Part shown: one piece after another, positions 1 through 10,330 of the stretch | Layout: each line of letters begins with the position of its first letter | How positions within the stretch are numbered: position 1 is the stretch's first letter | NCBI GenBank assembly: GCA_940671915.1 | Contig: CALNVZ010000174.1 | Span: 17,612,970 to 17,676,969, forward strand | Reading direction: 5' to 3' | Length of the DNA: 64,000 bases | DNA from: Paracentrotus lividus | Taxonomy: Eukaryota; Echinodermata; Echinoidea; Camarodonta; Echinidae | Program-made: the position numbers and the translations under genes | Notes under the pieces: generated by a model | Told to the model about the DNA's origin: nothing | What the model saw: the letters and a program-made list of their open reading frames with translations, nothing else | The model's database searches: none

Positions 1-56
1 CTGATCTTGTATGTTTCCACTGTTTGATAGTCTACATTTTTTTACTCTGGTTTCAG

Positions 57-177
57 TTTTCATATGCGATGCGATTGCTACATGTCTGATACTGGTATAG
101 AGCCTTCTGGTAGAAAAGTTAATATAACATACAATGCTATGGAGGAAATACGTATTACTAGACAGATGGCAAATTAA
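57..177 (+). CDS. Putative terminal coding exon, gene not recognised
   Basis: A pyrimidine-rich tract ending in tttcag at 51-56 makes a good splice acceptor. After one base completing a split codon, the frame from 58 is open for 39 codons and ends in TAA at 175-177. The peptide starts FHMRCDCYMSDTG and ends EEIRITRQMAN; it has two closely spaced cysteines and a charged end. An AATAAA at 319-324 lies about 140 bases past the stop and would serve as a poly(A) signal. I do not recognise the family, and the remaining exons would lie to the left of the window. A chance open stretch of this size is possible in such AT-rich DNA, so the call rests on acceptor, stop and poly(A) signal occurring in order. 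Confidence 0.4.
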
Positions 178-318
178 CATGTTTGTAATAGTGTATTGAG
201 TTTATTGTGTAATTATGTACTTACTTACTGACTTTAAATCAGCAATATTGCTCTTTAGTAATATGATAATCTTCTACAATTTTCAACACATTGCTTCCCA
301 TGTAGGTGCATATCATAT

Positions 319-324
319 AATAAA
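319..324 (+). promoter_or_regulatory. Possible poly(A) signal AATAAA
   Basis: A canonical AATAAA hexamer about 140 bases downstream of the stop of the putative terminal exon at 57-177. AATAAA is frequent in AT-rich DNA, so position is the only support. If longer 3' UTRs are used, another AATAAA near 5169-5175 is a candidate. Confidence 0.3.
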
Positions 325-531
325 CACATAAAAGGGGAAGAAATGCAAAAATGAATGAAAATAACAAGATTTGAAATACTCTCCTAGCTATCAAATTTTA
401 GAGATTATAGACAGACCTTCTGAATTGACATGCAGGTCAAGGTTTCAACAAGGTCTTCTTGGTTTCAGCTACAGTTCTTTTAAACTTTTTGGAGGATTGG
501 ATATAAATGGTATACATATACCAGTCAATAA

Positions 532-768
532 ATATATTTAAAGAAGTCAAGTATGGTATATGTTTACAAATCCTCAAGACCATGGGACGAATCACAAAGT
601 TTGGAATTATTGAAAGATTTGGGAGGTTGTCATTGTAGGAATTTTCTTCCTGATTTTCAAAGTGTTTACCAGTTGTATGATCGAATCCTAAATACTTATT
701 CAGATAATGTTGTTGAATTTCCACATAGCATCAAAGTAGGTTTTTTTAAGCTCTATCAACAACAAAAA
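532..768 (+). other. Open stretch with a possible donor, coding status unclear
   Basis: The frame is open from 532 to 786 with an ATG at 553 and a protein-like composition (contains PWDESQSLELLKDLGG and NVVEFPHSIK). A GTAGGT donor-like site follows the IK codons at about 750. It lies after the stop and poly(A) signal of the exon at 57-177, and its phase does not fit the open stretch at 1051-1270. It could be an exon of another gene, an exapted repeat or chance. No family recognised. Confidence 0.2.
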
Positions 769-1050
769 AACATTTTATTTTATTGAGAAAATTTTCCAAA
801 TCAACAAAATTTGATTTTATCAAAAACAACTCAAAGGTCCTAATTCTTTTAATTCATATTTTTTTTAACAAGTAGTTGTTTGATATAAAACCTGTTCAAA
901 TGAATGGATTTAACCTTATTAGCATAGCTTTAATTCAGTATGATTCTACTGCCACGATTCAACATCAATAGGCATATTGTCAATAGGATGGTCATATTGA
1001 ACTCAGTTCTTTGCAGCTTTAATCCCGGAGCTTTACATTATTTTGTTTAG

Positions 1051-1269
1051 AACGTTCCGTTTAGTGTGTAGTCCCATTGATCTGTATTTATTGCCTTTGA
1101 CTAAATCATATAATTACTCCCCAGATACTTGGGAATTATTGACTGATGTATACATGAGTGAATCTACGTCATACCATCATCGTCATTGCAAGGGAACCTG
1201 GGTTCAATTTCTTATTGAAGCGAGGAATAATGCTTTTACTTGTTGTATGCAGATTAATAGGCATTCATG
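1051..1269 (+). other. Open stretch preceded by a good splice acceptor, coding status unclear
   Basis: A T-rich tract ending in tttag at 1046-1050 resembles an acceptor and is followed by about 72 open codons ending in TGA at 1267-1269. The peptide contains SPIDLYLLPLTKSYNYSPDT and HHRHCKGTWVQFLIEARNN, which reads like protein rather than low-complexity sequence. I cannot assign a family. No upstream exon with matching phase was found. Confidence 0.22.
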
Positions 1270-1974
1270 ACCATTAACTGTTATTCAGAGTTTGTGTAAA
1301 GGCATTTCATCCCCATGATAATACCATGTGAGGTATTGGGTGGCATTAGAAGCATTTTGTTTATTTTATATCATTTTATAATAGTCAAAACACAATGCTG
1401 TGACTGTACAAAGTGAATAGAAAACCATATTTCTTCATTGCTTGGGTAACATTAATTAATGATTCTATCTGTGAATGCTTTTTTAAATATATTTATTACA
1501 GCTGTATATGTTTTATGATTCATGATTCTGTATTCTAATCATCATGATCATTATCAAACTATACTTTTGTATTTCATTTCATTACTCTATTACTTCTATT
1601 GTAGCTTTGTTTGAATTCCATGTATCTCCAATACATGTTTAGGCCTACTATACCTGTGTTAGTTTTGTAGAAAACTTTCCAATCATTCTCTTACATCCAT
1701 CAGAGCACTTTCTTAAAACTCTTTACTGAGATGATTGGTTTTCCAGAGTTATTTTTTATTTTCTCTAGTGTCTTCTTTACAAGCCTGAAAATGATTTTGT
1801 ACAAAGCTTGAACCTCTTTCAACCATTAAAGAACTTTTTATCTTCATTTTGAAACCTTTGACAGAGATGATTCTTTATTCCTTGCTAAGTTTTGTTTTGA
1901 TTGCTTTTCTAAAGTTAAACCACTTCACGCTTGAATTTCTTCTATCCAAATTGACTGCCTTTACTTTAAGTTGC

Positions 1975-2285
1975 TTCTAAAATCAATCGTACATCTGCCC
2001 TTAGGAGATTTTTTTTGTCTTACAGGATTTTTTTTTCATGTTTAGAGATATACTGCCTTTTCTCCAACTTGCTGTAAGACTTCATTTATTATTGTTTCTT
2101 TAATTGTGCCCCTAAACTTGGAAATTGCTAGGTTGATTCTAAAATGAATCCTGTGTCTGCCCTAAAGCATATTTTTTTCTTACAAGTTACTCTTAACTTG
2201 TAAAAAATTACCACCATTTATCACCATCTTACTGCTTGACTTCACATATTGTTGTTTCACTAATCATGCCCCTAAACTTGGATAA
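1975..2285. repeat. Diverged tandem duplication, unit about 160 bp
   Basis: Two adjacent copies can be aligned by eye. 'ttctaaaatcaatc...tctgccctta' at 1975-2003 matches 2136-2163. The 45-base run ending 'gcccctaaacttgga' at 2079-2122 matches 2238-2282. Divergence is about 20 percent, so the duplication is old. Confidence 0.6.
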
Positions 2286-3690
2286 AAGCATTTAAGATGG
2301 CACCATGCTACGCTTGATTTCCTTTGACGTTACCGAGATGGCTCTTGTTATTTAAAAGAAAGAATTCCAGGTCTTTTGTTAACAAATGTATTTTTAGGAT
2401 TTCTTTGAGAAAATGTGGAATTGACACCAGGGTCCAAAGTGTAAAACCCATTCTTGAGAAGAATTAGCATCTTAACTGTCCTAATAACTTGAGGGGGAAG
2501 ATACCTCAAGCAAATCATATTGGGGTACATGTTTGCAGAAGCAGCCAAAGTTAGAGCTGCTTTTAAATTGCTTGGAAATTCAAATTTTTTAAAAACATAT
2601 ATTATAAAACATTTTCCCAAGGGGAGGAAAATACAACTATTTACCTAAGCTAGAAAAGCTAGATTGCAGGAAGATAACAATTACTATTTCAAGTGTTTCA
2701 CCCTGCTAAACTTTCAAAACACTTCACATTTTTTGTTCAATTCAAGTATTGTAAATGGAGATTGTTTTCTCTCTTCAAAACTACTATTCAATCTCTTTTC
2801 CTCATCTTCTTCTGCTCTTTCTCTCATGTTTATCTGATGTTTATCTGTTTTTCCTGTTTCCATTCATCTTGTTTCTCTATATTTTATACTGATCCTTTTC
2901 TTTGTATTTATATAAGCCTTTCCTTCTGGTATTTTCTCAGAATCGATATGCTTTTTATACTTGTTTTTGTGAAATATGTCCCCCTCTCTCCCCATTTAGT
3001 AAATGTATTATATTCATCATTATTTCCCTTTACATCACACAAAACTACAGCTGTAGCCTTGCATATCAGTGACAAGCTATGGAATATGAGCTTTTATATC
3101 TTGATTTATGGTTTGCTGTCATAAATATTTGACTTTTATGAGCCTGGTTAATAAAATCTACAGGTATTTATGATAGAATTATCCACCAGTTGTGTCCACC
3201 CTGTTAAGTGTGTGCAAGCACAGCATGTTCTCCCTTTTCTCATTTTTAAGCTTTGATATTAAAAATTGATGTCCCCCCTTATTTTGATGCAACATAACTG
3301 GATCTTTTAAATCTTGTAATAACAAACCGGACTAACTGGGTGTTCAGGAAAAGGATGAAATTGTAATAAAGAACTCAGTTCAATTTACAGAGGGGATAGG
3401 AGCAGCTAAACATTTCCATTTCCAATGCCCTCTTTTGGGAGAAGCCCCCCATAGGGTTAAAGTGCAATAAAGTGCATGTTTGCATAATTTTTTTTTCACT
3501 CAGAAACTAAGAAGGAGGACTCGGAGAAAACTTGCATTTAGTGATTGTGAAATGTACATAGAAGTCATATATAAAAGTACTAAACAGTGTTTGATCGTAT
3601 ATTTCAAGAATTATACCACATGGGAAGCTATTGACGTGTGTGGTGTAGTAATACAAAAATACATGACTAATTAAGTGAAACTAGTGTTCT

Positions 3691-4036
3691 GGTCATGACA
3701 TTGAAATATGGAAGACACTGTCTAAAAGTGATTTGGAGAGGTTGATACCATTTCACCTAAGCATTATTTTGTGCTGTGGGGTTTTGGAAATTAACCCAAA
3801 TCAGCGTTGAGTCACATGCACTTACACAGAAATGCATTTGTGGGGCAATACAACATGTTCGGGACCCAAACATGTTAGCTGTTTGGTATATTTTGGATCA
3901 TATTATGACTATTACGGCATTTGAAGAACAATCTTTTCTTGTGGAGCTTTTTGTTAAGATATTCTTCCCAAATATCATGAAAATAACAGGAAAGTTCACA
4001 ATAATTTTCTTCATCTTTCCCACACCTTCCCACTAC
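3691..4036 (+). repeat. Dispersed repeat, copy A of a family also at 47934-48281
   Basis: This 345-base stretch aligns in the same orientation with 47934-48281. Shared blocks include 'ttgaaat.tggaagacac', 'acctaagcatta', 'gaaattaaccca', 'agaaatgcat', 'tatattgg.tcata' and 'aataacaggaaag.tcacaat'. Identity is roughly 70-75 percent by eye with small indels. No coding potential or terminal inverted repeats were seen, so the class is unknown. An old SINE or a MITE fragment would fit. Confidence 0.6.
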
Positions 4037-6415
4037 ACTAGATTCCCTTGAAGCAGTTGAAGGATTACAATCTCTAGTATTGGACAGAATATTTGAGACT
4101 TTATGCCTTTGACAATTTTTTTGCACTAGGAATTTATTCCATATATTCTATTTTTTTTTTAATGTCAGATCTAAACAGGCATAATGCCTTATGCTTTTGC
4201 GAGTGTTTTTTTTTCTAATTGGGGTTTCACTGTTTTATCATTTATTGTTTCTTTTTTCTTTCTTTTTTGTAGAAATCACCCTCAGCAGTCTTAAGCATAT
4301 TGATTCAAATTGGAAAATGCCTGCACCCTCAAAACTTAACTTGTCATCTTCAGTTCTGGTCAACTATTGAAATAGATTTATTTAAACATTGGTAAACAAG
4401 TTTGTATTGAATCATCAAGATTTGAAATGTCATGACATGTGACACTAAGCCCTTGTAGAATGTATGTTTACCATAAGGCTCTTGTACTGATATGATTGTC
4501 AGTTAAATACATACAGGGGGCATAGGAAATATTAACCTCTAAATGCCTAAAAGAGCCCAAATAATCATAAAAGCTACTTGATTTTTTCCCATGTAGAAGT
4601 GTTACCATAATGTATGTTGTACATGTATGTGACAAATGAATATAGCCTTTATAGTGTATATCTGAATAAAATAAGTTATCATTCATGTTTTGTTGTACTG
4701 CCTATTTTTTGCTTTAATACCACCATTCTATAATACTGACTAAAATTGTTTTGTTTTCTCGATTTCAGCTGATTATTACCAAACGTTAATTTTAATAGAT
4801 TATTTTTTAATGTGTTATGATAAAAGTGAAAATTGTTTTCATTTTTTCCACTTTTATAATGAATCCATTGAATTGAGTGCATATCACTGTCAAGGCTTTT
4901 GATTAAGTGAAACATGGATTATTAACTCTTTGTAAGTCAGTGGTGAAACACTCCAATGAATCCAGAAACCCTTCATTGACTTCCTGCTACTCAACAACAA
5001 CAAGGGTTGACTGTACTTTTTATCCCTTCAAGCTATCTACATGTGCCATGGCAAGAAATCGCATTAAACTTTTCTGTCCCTGGTGTTTCAATGGTTGATA
5101 TTTCTTATTTTGTATCGTTTATACTGAAATGTATTGTTCTTTGTAACTTTTTTTGCCGAATAAGTAATAATAAACCTGATATGTAGAAGTTGTTGTTGAT
5201 AATCATATCTTCAAGTGTTTGTTGACAGGAAGAGGCCTTATGATGTGGAATGTAGCATTAAATTATTATTTGTTCTTGGGAATATGATGTACATTTGTTT
5301 AAGTACATTATGCAATTGATTGAATTCAATTATGTTGTAAATTTATATTAATCTTTTCCTGTTATGACAACAGAATTTAGAGATTGATTTGCCACACAAA
5401 TGAAAAAAAAAGTTTAAGGATATTATTCTTAAACTGTAATATTAGTCATATTTTACTTCTTTTAGAGAGAGAAGATTATATTGGCCCATTGTTTTGGCTG
5501 TCAAATAGCAGAAAGTTGACATTGTTCATGCTTAGCAGACCTTATGACCACATTTGTGTGCACTTTTGTAGACAAGACAGGGATGAAATCCTTCAAAACA
5601 TCCTGCTCATAACTATGTCATATGACTGTGAACCCTAATGATCAAATTGAATTGAAATGTCATTGTCATTCCCACAATATCAATGGATTCTGCCCTTTGT
5701 AATTATTTCACACACAAATAAGATTCAGATAACGAAAGTCCATGGTTTATAAAACAAAAACAAGACAATTGAATCATTATGGATCATGTATGTTTTTTAA
5801 GTATTCCTTCCCATTATGTAAAGCATATTTTCTGTGCAAATGTCATGATTATGTAAATATAAAATGAAAAGATTTAACGCTTGTAACACTTTTCAAATTA
5901 TTTCAATCGTTAAGCTCTTCAAGGTCACTTAAGTGTTCTGAAAGTGACGAGTTTTTTGTGTGTGGTGCTTTTGAAATGACAATTCATGTGATTGTTACAC
6001 TCCTGTTCTTTCAATACATTTTTTTTCTTCAAACTTGGGGTTAGATTCTCTTTAAATGTTTATGATTTCTTAAATGTTAAAATTAGTGTTTCTGGTACGG
6101 TAACCCTTCATCATTTTTTATGTAGTTTTGATAGATGTAGATGAAGGAGTCTCCATAATTGGGAGTATGTATGTAGAAAGGTTTCGATAATCCTTCACCA
6201 ATGGTTGGTGCCTGGTAAGAAAGAGAGTAGGTGGTTTATCATCAGCCAGAAAATGAGAAATAGCATGTTTCGGATGGATCAAGGAAAAGGCTTGAAGCAG
6301 ATGACTGAAGTTGATGCTAGACCAACTGGAGTTGAATCTATTACCCCTATGTCAAGTTTTTTTACTAACTTTTTTTTTCTCTCTTCAATTTTCAATAGAT
6401 TGGTTAACTAACATA

Positions 6416-7209
6416 AGCCCCGTCTTAACAGACACCTTTTTGACAATCTTACCCGGGTAACGTCCGGACGTTACCCGGGTAACGTCCGGACGTTACCCTA
6501 GTAAGATTTCTATTAAGACGCTCTTACTAGGGTAACGTCCGGAGGTTCTCCGGGTAAGATTTTCCAGATTCTTACCCTAGTACGACTAGGGTAAAGTCGC
6601 GGTAACAACCAGTTTTACCCTGACATTGTCCGGACAACTGTTCTGTTAAGACGCTCTCGGGGTAATACTAGGGTAAGATCGACATTGCACAATGATAGAA
6701 GAGGAGAGAAGAAAAATGACAGAACAAAGAAATACATGAGAAATAACGGAAGACAAGAGGAAAGAAAGATAAAAACAAAGAAATACATAAGACATATAAC
6801 GGATGAAAAGAGGAAAGAAAGATCAAAACAAAGAAATACATAAGAAATAACGGAAGACAAGAGAAAAAGAAAGATAAACAAACAAAGAAATAATTTTTTT
6901 TTTAAATGAAGAAAGAAAGATAAAATAAGTAAAATGAAGAAATACATAAGAATATAATGATGAAAACGAAGGGAAAAGAAACATAAAGAAATATAAAATA
7001 AAGAAATACATGAGAAAACACAAGAGAATTCTTTTCATCGATTCAATTCCACTCGTTGCTACGGTAACATACCACGGTAAGTTTTGAGAGGGCGTCTGTT
7101 AAGACGGTCGCAATATTCGACCACCCGTGGTTTTATGGAATGTTACCCTACTATTTCTACCCTGGCTTTCTCCGGACGTTGTCCGGACAATGTCTATTAA
7201 AACGGGGCT
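6416..7209. mobile_element. Non-autonomous TIR element with internal palindromes and purine-rich minisatellite
   Basis: The ends are inverted repeats: GCCCCGTCTTAACAGACA at 6417 and its reverse complement with two mismatches ending at 7208. Adding one base each side gives AGCCCC...GGGGCT flanked by ATA on both sides, a possible 3-bp target duplication. The left part has two or more 24-bp units that are themselves palindromic (GTAACGTCCGGACGTTAC, 6451-6499). The middle is the purine-rich minisatellite listed separately. CCGGAC motifs recur near the right end. No transposase is encoded, so it would have been mobilised in trans. Superfamily not assigned. Confidence 0.7.
6707..7025. repeat. Purine-rich minisatellite, units about 60 bp
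   Basis: Degenerate tandem units share 'caaagaaatacat.agaaata', 'acgga.gacaagagg' and 'aaagaaagata', about five to six copies. One strand is almost entirely A and G. The repeat creates hydrophobic-looking open frames on the minus strand that are artefacts of composition, not genes. Confidence 0.7.
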
Positions 7210-8984
7210 ATATTCAGATTTTATGAGTACGTTTTAAACAAAGATTGTTAATGACAACTCAAAAACTTGCCTGAGTCTTGCCTGACATAGTAACAACAAC
7301 TGTTTATTGTAGTTCATTCTTGTTTGAATACCTTGTTACTTTCACCCAAGAAAAGAAACATCCCTAAATTATAATAACACAGAAAACAAGCCAATTCGGG
7401 CTGAATTTTAGACATGTTAATCAAGAGATAAAGCCTGCTATTTTATGGTTTGCTAACTCCTGCAATCAGAGATAGTGTGCTTATTCTAAACTTCTGTCTA
7501 ATGGAGAACCATGTAGTGAAAGTGAACAAGAGGGAGAGTAAAGGAAGCAAGCTATACCCACCTTATGACCCAATTGTTTGTGTTGCTTACACTGACAACA
7601 ATGGTTTGAATGCTAAATGGGTTTCATAGTTACTCTATTCTCACCCCAAGCTTGTCTTTCTTGTGTCGGGTGTCTGGCCTTCTTATGGTTTAGCACACCC
7701 ATCCTTTGTTGGGGCTGAGAAATGGGGACCCTATTTAGGCAAATTTACACTGGGACGGGGGCCTTTCAGAGGCTTCAAAGAGAAAGGGAGAGAGAGGAAG
7801 ACTATATCTTTCCATCTCTTGAAACTCTCTTCGAGTATAGAAAGATGAAAAGTGCATAGCATGGGTCAATGCATGCAGAACTGTTACGATAGGGCCAGTG
7901 GAAGGGTATAGGAAAGGAGGATATTTTGAAGATGGAGTGAAGAAGATGAGAATAGGAATCAATGAAAGTGAGGGTCAGTGGGATGTAGAACAATTTGAGC
8001 AAGGATATAGTTTATAATAGCTTCTCCCAAACTCCCCAAAGATTGTAAAAGGTTGTATTATTGGGTCATGGGGAGTTAAAGAAAAGATACTGGATATTTA
8101 TGTATCTCATACAATGCATATCAAAACACAAGCACAGTTGTCTCCTGTAATAGTTTTGAAAGGTTGTTACATCATGTCATTTTGCTGGTGCTTGTATGTA
8201 TTTTGCAAGTTATTCTCGGCTTTTAAGCCTACAAGATTGTACAAACTGACAATCAATGAACATACATTTCATTATCATTTCAAAATCATTTCAATTATAA
8301 ATTATCATCACGTGCACTCTCTTTCTCTCTGTCTCCCACACAAACTTTCATTGATTTAGCCCTGTATTGGTTGTTATAATGAGCTTGTTCTTACTGTAAA
8401 ACCAAAAGCCAATGTTAGTATTAAAAAGATGCATCCAGATATGCACCTCTATTTATTTGTTTTAATATAAATATAATGCTCTATATATTAATCATTTATA
8501 TAGTAATACTACTTGATTGCCTTAAACTCAACTGGAACAGCAGTTTTGAGGTTAAAGTTGATATACTTTACAGATGTCATAAATAAAAGGGTAATATTAA
8601 AGAGGTTGTACAAGTGAATATCAATATTAGGTCCATGAAATGAGTAATTACAACCTCATGGTTCCAACCAGCAAGTGTGCTAAGAACTTTTCTGTAATAA
8701 ATGTTCAATTTCAAGACAAGGTTATGCAATTATGTCATGTTTGAATCGGTTAATATCAAAGGAAAGAGTGGTGTGTGCTATGAGCAAATACTGTCAGAGG
8801 ATGGGGGAAGATGTTGACACTGATTTGGCAGATTTGTTTTGGCTTGTCGCCCTCGGTGTTGACCAATCAATTAGCACCTCACTCGTCTCATGATTGCGGC
8901 ATGGCAAGAGTATCATTTCATATCAGATGGACCCATCCATTGCCCTAATTTTTCTACATGTTAAACACTTATTGCAAGAAACTC

Positions 8985-9213
8985 TTCTTATTCTCCTTTC
9001 TACTACTCTACTCCTTTTCTTCACTGCACCTCGATACTATCAAATGTATCACTTATATTATACATCTTTGTCTGCTACGCCCCTCTCTCTCTCTCTATAA
9101 TAATAAGAATAATAAGAATAATACATAAGATTTGTCTTTCGCAAAATCCACTCTGCGGAGTGCTCGAGGCGCAGTGAAGAAAAGGAGTAGAGTAGTAGAA
9201 AGGAGAATAAGAA
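8985..9213. repeat. Inverted repeat with arms of about 50 bp and a 128-bp loop
   Basis: The left arm at 8985-9034 (ttcttattctcctttctact... ) is the near-exact reverse complement of 9163-9213. The loop contains a TC microsatellite and AATAAG repeats. The near identity of the arms implies recent origin or a processed fold. It could be a small foldback element or an expressed hairpin. No target duplication is obvious. Confidence 0.7.
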
Positions 9214-10254
9214 ATACATATAGTAGGGGAGAGCTGAGATGCGGGAGAACTGGGACACCACCGCTAACTCAAGAAATAGTTAACCTTTTATAAATTTGTT
9301 TGAATCCTATGAAAGGTCTCAATAATCAACTTTCATATATGCATTTAGAGCTAGACATCAATTTTGCTTCTACATTTAATTTTCACTTCTTTTTTGCTCA
9401 CTGACATTGACCTTTCATTATAACAAAGTCTTCACTGCTATCAGTATTTCCATTGACTTAACAGTGAACGTCTATGGTATTACCCAGGCACGTGATTCAA
9501 CAACATAGATGTTTGTGTTAAAGTAGAAGAAAAGTAGAACTATATAAAAAATTGATTTGTTCTTGAGATTTAGGAAGGGTGCATCTTTGTATCCCTCTCA
9601 AAAAACAAGAATGCATCCCCCACCCCCACCCCATTCTCCTAGCAGGCCTAACATGTTTGTTTTGTCTAGATCAGAACCTCTGTTGACTCAAAACTTCTCT
9701 AAATGTTTTTTTCTAAAGACAAGAGACGTGTGATTGGTTGAAAGTGAAAGCAATAGAATGCATCAAGAGGAAATACTTTCACCTTGAGACCAATGTGTAA
9801 ATCCATTACATACACATGTTAATCAATACTTGAAATTACCCATCCATTAGGGATCTAGAGTAATATAAACACACAAATGGTTCTCTTTTGAATGTTTAAC
9901 TTCCAAACAACATTAATGATGAACAAACATTTCCGGGATGCACATGTCAACTTAGTTCGATTCCTTTGTAAGCTTGTATTGTTTAGCATTATAGCAATGA
10001 TTAGTTATATTTACTAGGTGAAATGTGTGCTATCTGTCAAATTTTAATGTAAAAATGCTAGACAGGAACTTTGATTGAAAACTATATTCTCATTGGTTTT
10101 GAAGGATTTAAAGTTGAGCAACATTTTGGATTTTTGGATATAACAAAAAAATAATAATTTTTGCCCTGATGATAATCATGATTAAATGAGAGAGATGCAG
10201 GTTATGGTATCAATGGATTTGTTGCTAACTGCCTTTGTAATAACTGAATGAAAA

Positions 10255-10330
10255 GGATGGAGGTGGTAGTGATGGTGATGGTGGTGGTCATGATATCGGT
10301 GATAGTGTTGATGGTGGAGGTGGTGATGGT
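10255..10330. repeat. GGT/GAT-rich simple repeat
   Basis: Irregular GGTGATGGT and GTGGTGGT trinucleotide-based sequence, typical of a degenerate microsatellite. Confidence 0.7.

Larger units (their letters stand above)
178..6415. other. Long AT-rich non-coding stretch (3' UTR and intergenic)
   Basis: Apart from the open stretches and repeats listed separately, this stretch is AT-rich and T-rich with scattered AATAAA hexamers (for example near 5169-5175). It could be a long 3' UTR of the gene ending at 177, or intergenic. No recognisable protein domain was seen on either strand. Confidence 0.45.

Noticed and set aside
2693-3124. 143-codon open frame on plus, rich in phenylalanine and serine
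   Set aside because: T-rich composition explains it. No acceptor or donor context, and no recognisable family.
6615-7038. Hydrophobic open frames on the minus strand (phenylalanine/leucine-rich)
   Set aside because: They are translations of the purine-rich minisatellite inside the TIR element and not membrane proteins.
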